From Pelotomaculum sp. UBA3103 (GTDB lineage Bacteria > Bacillota > Desulfotomaculia > Desulfotomaculales > Pelotomaculaceae): DNA of 28,473 bases. Position 1 is the first letter of the stretch. The number at the start of each line of letters is the position of its first letter. A program made the translations under genes and the position numbers. This document shows positions 14,469 to 21,817 of this stretch, piece by piece. A model generated the notes under the pieces. That model was not told the DNA's origin and ran no database searches. It worked only from the letters and a program-made list of their open reading frames with translations. Where the stretch lies: positions 1-28,473 of the forward strand of contig DFAP01000110.1 in NCBI GenBank assembly GCA_002365855.1, read 5' to 3'.

Positions 14469-15600
14469 TGATCAGCAGGCTCACTTCCCCTTGCCATGTT
14501 AAATTATCCCTGGCTTTAAGGACATTCTGCCTCAGCCGTTCCAACCTTTCACCATCACCCAGCAGTTCGGTCAAAGCCGCCCTGATGCTGTTGTGGTCCA
14601 GGGGGTCCGTAAAGACACCGGCTTGACAGCCGTCCACCAGCCGGTGGATTTCCGGGAGGTCCGTTGCCAGCACTGGTACTCCCGCAGCTATATATTCAAA
14701 AAGTTTATTGGGCAGGGAGCAGCGGCTGCTCAGGTCGGTTTCCTCTGTCAAAACCACCCCCAGAGTGGCTCCGCTAATAAATCCCGGCAGTTCCCACGCT
14801 TTAACCGGAGGCAGGAAGTGGACGTTATTAAGCCGGCAGTTCAATGCAAATTCCCGCAGTTCGCTTTCCAGCGGCCCATAACCCACAAAGGCCAGGTGAG
14901 TCCCGCCGGGCATACCGGCCCAGGCCTTTAATAAATTATGCAGGCCGCGTCCTGTTTTAAGGTGGCCGGTGTAAACCACCAGCGGCTCCCCCTGGACGAG
15001 CCCCAGTTTTTCCCGCAGGCCGGCGGTGGAACCATCCTTTTCCGCGACCGGGTCGACACAGTTTCTCAATACCAGCGGTGACTGTAACCCCAGCGATTCG
15101 GCCATCTCCAAGGCACAGCTTTCATTAACTGTGATAACCAGATGGCAGCGCTTTGCCAGTACCCTTTCAAGGCATAGCCAAATCTTCCACAACAGGCGCC
15201 TGGCAATGTTCCACCTGCCGCTGCGGCCCGGCCAGTCATACCCCTGCCAGAGTTCGTGGGAGTCATAAACAAGTTTGCCCCCCCTGAGCTTTGAAGCAAC
15301 AAATATAAAGGGAAGCGTCTCAAGGTCGTGCCCGTGCCATATATCTGCTCTATCTCGCAGAAGAGCACGCATAACCTGAAAGTAAGCCCGCAGGTAGGAG
15401 AGTCTGTAGGGAAACCGGGCCAGACTTCCCGTCGTTGGATTCAAAACTCTGATACCTTTAATGTCTTGTTCCTGCGGACCCGTCATGGTGAGGGAGAAAA
15501 CGGTTACATCATATCCTGCTCTGCGCAAATACAGGGCTTCTTTCTGGACTCTGGAATCATGCCGGAAATCGCTGTTGACCACCATGATTACCCGGAGCAA
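14431..15600 (-). CDS. GT4 glycosyltransferase
   Basis: 389-residue GT-B glycosyltransferase. HGHDLE at 89-94 and YDSHELW at 112-118 are N-domain motifs of the GT4 group that includes many exopolysaccharide enzymes; the C-domain has GHLKTGRG and the donor-site segment LPNKLFEYIAAGVPVL. The start is TTG at 15600: GAGGG lies six bases upstream, whereas the alternative ATG at 15585 has no ribosome-binding site. The start overlaps the end of the 2-epimerase gene by 13 bases. Donor and acceptor are unknown. Confidence 0.9.
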   Translation of the reverse strand: MLRVIMVVNSDFRHDSRVQKEALYLRRAGYDVTVFSLTMTGPQEQDIKGIRVLNPTTGSLARFPYRLSYLRAYFQVMRALLRDRADIWHGHDLETLPFIFVASKLRGGKLVYDSHELWQGYDWPGRSGRWNIARRLLWKIWLCLERVLAKRCHLVITVNESCALEMAESLGLQSPLVLRNCVDPVAEKDGSTAGLREKLGLVQGEPLVVYTGHLKTGRGLHNLLKAWAGMPGGTHLAFVGYGPLESELREFALNCRLNNVHFLPPVKAWELPGFISGATLGVVLTEETDLSSRCSLPNKLFEYIAAGVPVLATDLPEIHRLVDGCQAGVFTDPLDHNSIRAALTELLGDGERLERLRQNVLKARDNLTWQGEVSLLINEYSKLKDILKG

Positions 15601-16724
15601 TAGAATCCCTCAAGCAACCGGGAGATCAGGCTGGAGGCATCTCCACGCCCGTAGGGGCAACCGGACCAGTCACCGTCAAAGGTCTCTTTCACAGCTTCAA
15701 TAATAAGCTGCCGGTCACAACCCACCAGCCTGTTACAGCCCCTTTCAACCGTCTCCACCCACTCCGTTTCTTCCCGCAGGGTAACGCAAGGGACTTTAAG
15801 GATAAAAGCTTCCTTTTGGACGCCGCCGGAATCGGTGATCACCTTCCTGGCGTTTTTAATCAACCAGAGCATCTCCAGATAGCCCACCGGCTCAATCGCA
15901 TCTACATTGGGGTGGCGCAAATATGCTTGCAGGTCGAATTCCAAAATTCTTTGAGCAGTGCGGGGGTGAACCGGAAATATAACATTTTCGCCCGCCGTAA
16001 CGAGGCTTTCCAGGATAACAGCCAGTCTTTCCTTGTTATCTGTATTCTCCGCACGGTGCACGGTGGCAAGTAGGTATTCCCTGGAATTATGAAATTGTTT
16101 CCCCCCCGGTAGTGAAACATCAATCCCTTCTTTTAAATAGTAAAAGAGAGCATCGACCATGACATCCCCTACGTTAACAACTTGAGAACTGGTAAGCCGA
16201 TCAGGGACATTTTCCATACTTAAAAGCTCACCATGGTTAATAATGCAAGTAAATCCTTCTCTTTGAAGATTACTTACCGCTATTTCCGAAGGACAGATTA
16301 GAATTGAAGACAGGTGGTCGGTAACTACCCGGTTAAATTCCTCGAACATAGAGTGGTTATGACTGCGCAAGCCCGCTTCAACATGCGCCAGGGGTATGCC
16401 TGCTCTTGACGCCGCCAGCGCTCCTGCCAGGGTGGAGCGTGAGTCGCCGTATACCAGGACGATATCCGGCTTTTCCTTGTCTAATACATCCTTCAACCCG
16501 CTGAGCATCCTGCCCAACTGCTGCCCGGGCGAACCCGGGCAGGTATTTAAATGGTAATCCGGCGCAGGGATACCCAGACCCGAAAAGAACACCTGAGACA
16601 TATTCAAATCATAATGCTGCCCGGTGTGGATCAATATCTCATCGTGATTCTCCCTGATAGCTCTTGAAACCATCATAGCTTTTATAAACTGAGGCCGGGT
16701 ACCGGCCACTGTGGCAATTTTCAA
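15588..16724 (-). CDS. Non-hydrolysing UDP-GlcNAc 2-epimerase (WecB/WbpI family)
   Basis: 378 residues. Landmarks of the family are present: GTRPQFIK with Lys15, HTGQHYD (33-39), VYGDSRSTLAG (91-101, Asp94), HVEAGLRS (114-121, Glu116), EEFNR (128-132) and TVHRAEN with His223. The enzyme inverts C2 of UDP-GlcNAc (giving UDP-ManNAc) or, in the WbpI branch, of UDP-2,3-diacetamido-glucuronic acid. The 3-amino-sugar genes at the left of the window favour the second reading, but sequence alone does not decide. Residues about 159-181, between REGF and VVNVGDVM, look like an insertion relative to family members I know. The start is TTG at 16724 with GGGGGGA upstream. It is the first gene of the central operon. 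Confidence 0.9.
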   Translation of the reverse strand: MKIATVAGTRPQFIKAMMVSRAIRENHDEILIHTGQHYDLNMSQVFFSGLGIPAPDYHLNTCPGSPGQQLGRMLSGLKDVLDKEKPDIVLVYGDSRSTLAGALAASRAGIPLAHVEAGLRSHNHSMFEEFNRVVTDHLSSILICPSEIAVSNLQREGFTCIINHGELLSMENVPDRLTSSQVVNVGDVMVDALFYYLKEGIDVSLPGGKQFHNSREYLLATVHRAENTDNKERLAVILESLVTAGENVIFPVHPRTAQRILEFDLQAYLRHPNVDAIEPVGYLEMLWLIKNARKVITDSGGVQKEAFILKVPCVTLREETEWVETVERGCNRLVGCDRQLIIEAVKETFDGDWSGCPYGRGDASSLISRLLEGFYCSG

Positions 16725-16821
16725 GGGAATCCCCCCAGGTATTACACTTGTCGCCTACCTTCATCCTATGAATAAAAGAAAAAAACGGTTCCATAGCACC
16801 CTGTCCTCTTTATTCAGACAC

Positions 16822-16855
16822 AAAAAGCCGGTCTCCAGTAAACGCAGAGACCGGC
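16822..16855 (-). terminator. Rho-independent terminator after the C5-epimerase-like gene
   Basis: GCCGGTCTC (16827-16835) pairs perfectly with GAGACCGGC (16847-16855) around an 11-base loop, followed on the minus strand by T5 (16826-16822). It lies 15 bases past the stop of the gene ending at 16871 and separates the right part of the locus from the central operon. Confidence 0.9.
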
Positions 16856-16870
16856 AAATCATTTCCTGTG

Positions 16871-17842
16871 TTAACGCAGCATAATTTCAGGCGGGTGCAA
16901 AAGCTTCTGCAGCCCTTTTCCAACCACAGCTCTCAACTTATTTGTCCCCTTGGACCACTGTTGCTCAAATTTCCTGCGGTACAAGCCGGCTACCGTCTCG
17001 ACGCCGGGAAATGTCATCTCAAGCGCATACAATTGCGCTATGTGCAGCTTGTGATAAAAGGGGCTGGAAAGGTTATGGCCGGTATCGTAGTAAGACCAGT
17101 ACCCCGCGTCGTAACGGGGCAAAAAAACACTAAGCGCTCTAAGTGTTTCGCTCAATACCTGATCTATGTCTAAAACTGAGCCTGCCCCGGCAAGCATGAA
17201 ATCGTACAGGCCGTACAGCGCGAAAAACCATCCGTTGAGGACAGTCTTTGGGCATTTTGATGGAAATTCTTCAAGTATAAGACCTTCCGGTGTGTACCGG
17301 GCAGTCCCGCCTTTTTCGACAGGTATAAGCATAAGCCGGGCAGCGGCTTCCGCTAATTTGATCCACGAGAGATCTCCATCAATTTGGTGAGCCCTAACCG
17401 CAACTGAGATCGCTTCACCTTGAACCATCGCTGAATAATCGGAGATACAGGCCAAGCCCAGCGTTGACCATATTGGCCAACCACCCTGCCCGTCCTGGTA
17501 ATTACGCAGCCAGCGGGCAAGCAGCATGAACTCATCCAGGTTCCAACGATCCCGGCTCATAAGCCACATGTCATAATGCCCCAATGCCTTCTGTGCTATA
17601 GTCGTAGGGACAAAAACCAGCTTCCCGTCCTCTTTCCGGTTCAAGGGAAAACCACACTCAGAAACAGGACCTCTCCATTTTGTTTTGGCAGTTAAGTCGT
17701 TGTAATAACCAAGAATATTACCTGGCTTAAAGAGCTTGCCAATCGGCTGTTCTTGATGATAATAACTTTTACCGGTTGTTATTAAAAGGCATTTTTTTAA
17801 CATTAATCCCATTATTATTAAGTTTCGCATAAAGCTTTTCAT
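16871..17842 (-). CDS. D-glucuronyl C5-epimerase-like protein
   Basis: 323 residues. The second half matches, from memory, the C-terminal catalytic domain of animal heparan sulfate glucuronyl C5-epimerase: MVQGEAIS (139-146), EEFPS (191-195), TVLNGWFFALYGLYD (200-214), YDAGYWSYYDTGH (244-256) and FYHKLHIAQL (262-271). Glu192, Tyr252 and Tyr263 fall where catalytic residues are reported in the animal enzymes. Such enzymes invert C5 of uronic acids within a polymer (GlcA to IdoA). The N-terminus has only a weak hydrophobic stretch (about 8-23) and no convincing signal peptide, so location is unclear. The ATG at 17842 has GGAG eight bases upstream. It lies directly downstream of the beta-helix protein gene. 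Epimerase fold is likely; substrate and activity are inferred. Confidence 0.82.
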   Translation of the reverse strand: MKSFMRNLIIMGLMLKKCLLITTGKSYYHQEQPIGKLFKPGNILGYYNDLTAKTKWRGPVSECGFPLNRKEDGKLVFVPTTIAQKALGHYDMWLMSRDRWNLDEFMLLARWLRNYQDGQGGWPIWSTLGLACISDYSAMVQGEAISVAVRAHQIDGDLSWIKLAEAAARLMLIPVEKGGTARYTPEGLILEEFPSKCPKTVLNGWFFALYGLYDFMLAGAGSVLDIDQVLSETLRALSVFLPRYDAGYWSYYDTGHNLSSPFYHKLHIAQLYALEMTFPGVETVAGLYRRKFEQQWSKGTNKLRAVVGKGLQKLLHPPEIMLR

Positions 17843-17867
17843 ATGCTTATCTCCAATAAAAAATAAA

Positions 17868-17895
17868 CCGGGGCATGCTTCTTACCTGTTCCCGG
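17868..17895 (-). terminator. Possible weak terminator or attenuator before the C5-epimerase-like gene
   Basis: CCGGG at 17895-17891 can pair with CCCGG at 17872-17868 on the minus strand, with an 18-base loop and a T-rich tail (TTTATTTTTTATT). The loop is long and the stem short, so readthrough into the next gene is likely. Confidence 0.35.
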
Positions 17896-17916
17896 CTTTC
17901 TCCCCAAAAACTATAT

Positions 17917-19962
17917 TTACGACTTCACAGCGAATCCATCCACGTCTACCTGGTAACCCTTTGACAGTTGGTTTTTTGTTTCTGCAACCTCAATGCGTAT
18001 TGTATGGGGCCTGCTGTCAAGAGAAGTTGTGAATACCGGCCGGCGGAACTGGTAAACCTTGCAGTACAGGTCGATTGTGCTTTGGAGCACGTCGTTGATA
18101 TAGATCAGCGCCTGCCCCCGGTCCGGCCCTCTGGTGGAAATCCAGGCCGCTTCCGTGCCTGTAAACCGGAAAGAAGCTGCCGCTCCAGGGCTTACAGAAT
18201 GATGTAATGTATTCAGGTATGCTTCTTCGGAGTTTATGAAATCCCAATCACCCTCATACCTGATTAAAGGACTCTGGTCATCTATAGGAACCAATGTATA
18301 CCGGTCGCCGGACCAGTTCCCCCAGTTCCCGAGGTCGTCTTTAGCCCTTACCCGGAAGTAATAGGTACGGCCGGCAAAACCAGAAAATACACTTTCATTA
18401 TCGCTCGTATCCGCCAGCCAGTTTTGCCAGGTTCCTCCCGCTCCGTCTTTAAATTGAACGTTATACCCTGTTACTTCCGCCCCCTCACTGAAACCTGCCC
18501 ATTTTACATTGAACTTAAAGGAATCTGAACTATCGCTGGAATATTCGGGGCTGTGGGTTATCGCGGCGCTTGGAGGTATAAGGCTCCCCTCCGATGATTC
18601 ATGGGGGCCGATATCAAACCCCCTGCCCTGTGGGCGAACACTCCCGTTTATATCTGTGACCGGGGCGCCCTCCCTGGCGCCACGGTCGATTGCAGGGCTA
18701 TTTTTGGCCAGCCGGAAATCACGGCGGGATGGGTCGACAAACATTGGATCCCGGCAAGAACTGTGCTCCCCTCTGCCGGTTTCTTTAAACCAGATCCTCT
18801 CATTTATTTCGCTCCTGGTATACCTGCGGTTGCTGGTGGATATCTCAGCGTCTTCACGGCTCCAATAAATATTTTGATTCTCTTTTTCCAGCACTGCGGA
18901 GCTGCCGAAATGAACGCCGCCATAGTTGAAAGCATATACATTGTTTACCAGCGATACCCGTGCAATAGAGGCGCCGGCTACAGGAGCGGATACAAGCCCG
19001 TAATCACCCTTTAACCCGCAGTTTATTATAAGGTTGTTGAATAACTCATAAGATCCACCGCCTTGCAGGACAATACCCGCCATTCCATTGCTGTCGATAA
19101 TACAATTAACCAGTTTATATCCCTCGCCGAGACATTTGACGCCATAACGGCCATTGTCGCGTACAATGCTTGCGGAAATGGTGGTGCTTGAAGTTAGACA
19201 GCTAAAACCATTTCCGGCATTGTTTTCAGCGGCGCATTTTTCAACCACAATGTCTTCACCGCTGTCCAGCGCAAAACCATCCGGCAATTCAGGGTTTTCG
19301 TTATAAGAAGACCGTGTGCGTACGATTCGGGCTGTTTTTAAAGGCCCCGGGGAAACAACAAGGCCAGGACCGTTATTATTATAAAAGTTACAACCCTCAA
19401 CCAGCAAATTTTCGGCTGAAACAATATGCAGCCCGGCGCCACATCCCGACGCTTCCAGATCATTTAATTGAATCGACCTGTTTTCTCCCCACAGGGCAAC
19501 CCCATATCCCTTAAAATTCTTTACCTTCAAACCCGACAAATTTACGCAAGATACTCCAAACTCAAAGTTAAAGCCGTACTTCCAACCGATTCCCTTGCCA
19601 TCCAGAACTGCTTCTTCATTCTGAAATGTACTGATTACAATAGGTTTTTCACTGGTACCTGATTTTTTTAAAGATACATATTCCTTATATGTGCCTTCAC
19701 GGATCAACAACCTTCCACCCGGCTGTAAATTGTTGATTGCATGCTGTAGACTTTTCCATGGTTGGGTAATGGAACCGTTATTGTTATCGTCACCCCATGT
19801 AGCTACGGAATAAAATGCTTCTTCTCCATCCTTATATTTATTATCATTATTATCTTCTTTATCCTTACGAGTATGCCCTTCTCCATTTTCCTTGAAGTAT
19901 TTAAAATACAAAAATAACCAGGCCAGGAGAAGCAATAATCCCACAATAATAAACGCTTCCAT
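17917..19962 (-). CDS. Membrane-anchored right-handed parallel beta-helix protein with FN3-like and beta-sandwich domains
   Basis: 681 residues. Residues 3-20 form a hydrophobic N-terminal anchor, followed by a charged Asp/Asn/Lys-rich spacer to about 48. VATWGDDNNNGS (53-64) with QPWKSLQHAIN starts the DUF1565-type entry to a parallel beta-helix (about 65-400) with Asn-rich turns. DPMFVDPSRRDFRL (405-418) with SPAIDRG and DIGPHE (450-455) is the closing motif common after such helices. About 463-558 is fibronectin-III-like (YYFRVRAKDDLGNWGNWS), and 565-681 is a beta-sandwich resembling carbohydrate-binding modules. Beta-helices of this kind include polysaccharide lyases and uronate epimerases; no catalytic residues can be named here. 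The ATG at 19962 has GGAGGAGGGGG just upstream. The gene precedes the C5-epimerase-like gene, suggesting work on the same polymer outside the membrane. Confidence 0.85.
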   Translation of the reverse strand: MEAFIIVGLLLLLAWLFLYFKYFKENGEGHTRKDKEDNNDNKYKDGEEAFYSVATWGDDNNNGSITQPWKSLQHAINNLQPGGRLLIREGTYKEYVSLKKSGTSEKPIVISTFQNEEAVLDGKGIGWKYGFNFEFGVSCVNLSGLKVKNFKGYGVALWGENRSIQLNDLEASGCGAGLHIVSAENLLVEGCNFYNNNGPGLVVSPGPLKTARIVRTRSSYNENPELPDGFALDSGEDIVVEKCAAENNAGNGFSCLTSSTTISASIVRDNGRYGVKCLGEGYKLVNCIIDSNGMAGIVLQGGGSYELFNNLIINCGLKGDYGLVSAPVAGASIARVSLVNNVYAFNYGGVHFGSSAVLEKENQNIYWSREDAEISTSNRRYTRSEINERIWFKETGRGEHSSCRDPMFVDPSRRDFRLAKNSPAIDRGAREGAPVTDINGSVRPQGRGFDIGPHESSEGSLIPPSAAITHSPEYSSDSSDSFKFNVKWAGFSEGAEVTGYNVQFKDGAGGTWQNWLADTSDNESVFSGFAGRTYYFRVRAKDDLGNWGNWSGDRYTLVPIDDQSPLIRYEGDWDFINSEEAYLNTLHHSVSPGAAASFRFTGTEAAWISTRGPDRGQALIYINDVLQSTIDLYCKVYQFRRPVFTTSLDSRPHTIRIEVAETKNQLSKGYQVDVDGFAVKS

Positions 19963-20141
19963 AAATCCCCCTCCTCCTTCTAGCCTTCCACTTATATACT
20001 TATTCCCGCTTTCCGGACCTGATGCCCCGTTTGAAAGATTTCCTGAACTCTTTAAATAAATAAAACAATTTTCCTTGCCTGATTTTCATGTCTGGCACAC
20101 TTTGACGCCGGCTTTGTTTAATATTTATTCCTCTTTTGTTA

Positions 20142-20170
20142 AGTATATGAGGCGTTAAAGAAAGGGTGAA
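20142..20170 (-). promoter_or_regulatory. Candidate sigma-A-type promoter for the beta-helix gene
   Basis: On the minus strand TTCACC (20170-20165) and TATACT (20147-20142) are separated by 17 bases, matching 4 of 6 and 5 of 6 consensus positions. Transcription would start about 175 bases before the ATG of the beta-helix gene. Apart from a weak 68-codon ORF I rejected, I see nothing else in 19963-20219. Confidence 0.35.
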
Positions 20171-20219
20171 CAATTTAGTGCGAACGGCATAGACAACAAT
20201 GAACACATCTTCTTGTTTA

Positions 20220-21161
20220 CTACAGCTGGTATAATTCCTGGTTATCTTTAAACCACTGGTGGGTTATGGCCAGCCCTTCACCTATATTGAACGCGGGTTT
20301 AAAGCCAAGAAGTTCTTTTGATTTCCTGTTATCGATGAATAACCTGCGGCCTGCCGCGGGGCATGACTGAAAAAGAACAGGGCTTTGGCTGCCGGTTATT
20401 TTCTTGACTTTAAGAGCCAGCTCAAGCATGGAAATACAATCATCCCCTCCTATATTGAAAATCCCGCCTTCGGCTTCAGGCTGGACCAAACTCAGGACAA
20501 CCGCTTCAGAAAAGTCGGAAACGAAAGTATAGGTACGGCTGTCGGAACCGTCTCCGTATATTGTTATAGGTTCGTTCTGAATAGCCTGAAGTAAAAACTT
20601 AATCGGCACGCTTACCCTGGAATTTCTTGGCCCGTAAATATCCGCGGCTCTTAGAATAACCGCCCGTAACCCTCTGCTTCCGGCCAGAGTCCGGCAGAAA
20701 TATTCACCGGATAATTTAACAGCGCCATGGAGCAGGACAGGTTCCAGAGGGTGTTTTTCATCTATGGGAACGTATTTATTATTGCCGTAAACGGCTATAG
20801 ACGAGATATAAACAAATAAAGCGTTACGGTCGATTGCCGCCCTAATTAAATTCAGCAGGCCGGCTAAGATATCAGTTATTACCTGAGTTTCGATCGACCG
20901 CTGACGCAGGGCCATGGGAAACGCCAGGTGAACGATGGCGTCGATATCCTTTGCAGCGTTTAGTACTGATTTTTCACAGGCTATGTTATTGTTTGAAAGG
21001 TCAATTTTTTCCAGAATCGTGGATAAGTTTGTTTCCCTGCCGGGAGCAAGTATGTCCAGCGCCCGGACCTTCGCCCCCTCTGCAAGCAGTTTTTCGCAAA
21101 GATGGGAGCCGAGAAAACCGGCCCCCCCTGTTACCAGAACATGACGCCCATTAAGTCTCAT
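20220..21161 (-). CDS. Extended SDR (NAD-dependent epimerase/dehydratase family) with altered active site
   Basis: 313 residues. TGGAGFLGSH (11-20) is the NAD-binding motif, ISSIAVYG (119-126) supplies the catalytic Ser region and IYGDGSDSRTYTFVSD is the substrate-domain segment. The YxxxK motif, however, reads LHGAVKLSGE: His145 (codon CAT at 20729-20727) stands where the tyrosine is expected, while Lys149 is kept. In this family the tyrosine is the proton donor/acceptor, so activity may be lost or changed. The ATG at 21161 has GGGAGGG five bases upstream. It follows the initiating transferase gene. A nucleotide-sugar 4-epimerase, dehydratase or reductase role is possible; substrate unknown. 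Confidence 0.85.
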   Translation of the reverse strand: MRLNGRHVLVTGGAGFLGSHLCEKLLAEGAKVRALDILAPGRETNLSTILEKIDLSNNNIACEKSVLNAAKDIDAIVHLAFPMALRQRSIETQVITDILAGLLNLIRAAIDRNALFVYISSIAVYGNNKYVPIDEKHPLEPVLLHGAVKLSGEYFCRTLAGSRGLRAVILRAADIYGPRNSRVSVPIKFLLQAIQNEPITIYGDGSDSRTYTFVSDFSEAVVLSLVQPEAEGGIFNIGGDDCISMLELALKVKKITGSQSPVLFQSCPAAGRRLFIDNRKSKELLGFKPAFNIGEGLAITHQWFKDNQELYQL

Positions 21162-21189
21162 CTTTACCCTCCCGGTTATAATAATAATT

Positions 21190-21816
21190 CTATAATTTCA
21201 TAAAGGGGTCTACTTTTTTACGATCTTCCCTGGCCGTTCCGCCTCGATGCAAAAAGATAACCGTAACTGTCTTGGACAATATTTTCAGATCCAGCCATAA
21301 TGAATAATTTTCAACATACCAGAGGTCCAATTCAATGCGCTCAGGCCAGTATAGCGCTATACGGCCATTGACCTGAGCCCACCCGGTGATACCTGGTTTC
21401 ATATTTAACCTATTTCTCTGCCTTTCGTCGTATATGTCAAGATGATGGAGCGGGGCGGGCCTTGGGCCTACCAGGCTCATTTCGCCCCGAAGCACGTTAA
21501 ATAACTGTGGCAGTTCGTCAATGCTGGTCTTTCTAAGAATTTTACCGACAGGTGTGATCCTGGGGTCGTCTTCCTCCACAAACATACCGGAACCTATATT
21601 TACAGCGTTGGGAACCATGCTGCGGAATTTATACACCCAAAATATTTTGCCGTGTAAACCCAGACGCTGTTGCTTGAAGAAGACCCCGCCGGGTGAAGTT
21701 ATTTTTATAGTCAGTACCACCACCAGCAGCAATGGACTTAGGAGTACCAGTATTAATAACGTGCAAAGCAGATCAAATACCCTTTTACATGTCTGATTTG
21801 TTCTTGTCACAGCCAT
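21190..21816 (-). CDS. Initiating undecaprenyl-phosphate sugar-1-phosphate transferase (monotopic PGT family)
   Basis: This transfers a sugar-1-phosphate from a UDP-sugar to undecaprenyl phosphate, starting each repeat unit. From the chosen start the product is 208 residues, the size of the minimal PglC-like catalytic unit. A hydrophobic re-entrant helix lies at about 14-38, KFRSM at 63-67, the catalytic Asp-Glu pair at 100-101 in SIDELPQLFNVLRGEMSLVGPRP, and PGITGWAQVNGR at 141-152. The reading frame is open up to 21873, but ATG 21816 is preferred because GGAGGTG lies five bases upstream. The region before it overlaps the FemAB-like gene, and the extra residues do not look conserved. The donor is unknown; an N-acetyl-amino sugar such as UDP-GlcNAc or a diNAc sugar is plausible. 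Confidence 0.92.
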   Translation of the reverse strand: MAVTRTNQTCKRVFDLLCTLLILVLLSPLLLVVVLTIKITSPGGVFFKQQRLGLHGKIFWVYKFRSMVPNAVNIGSGMFVEEDDPRITPVGKILRKTSIDELPQLFNVLRGEMSLVGPRPAPLHHLDIYDERQRNRLNMKPGITGWAQVNGRIALYWPERIELDLWYVENYSLWLDLKILSKTVTVIFLHRGGTAREDRKKVDPFMKL

Positions 21817-21817
21817 C

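Noticed and set aside
16639..16794. 51-codon minus-strand ORF starting ATG with GAGG upstream
   Set aside because: Most of it overlaps the start of the 2-epimerase gene in another frame, and the product has no recognisable features. A leader peptide is possible but unsupported.
17917..19962. Assignment of the beta-helix protein as a mannuronan C5-epimerase
   Set aside because: I could not see a convincing catalytic motif or calcium-binding R-modules; the fold alone is not enough.
20000..20206. 68-codon minus-strand ORF with basic product
   Set aside because: GTG start without a ribosome-binding site, no recognisable domain, and it overlaps the best promoter candidate for the beta-helix gene.
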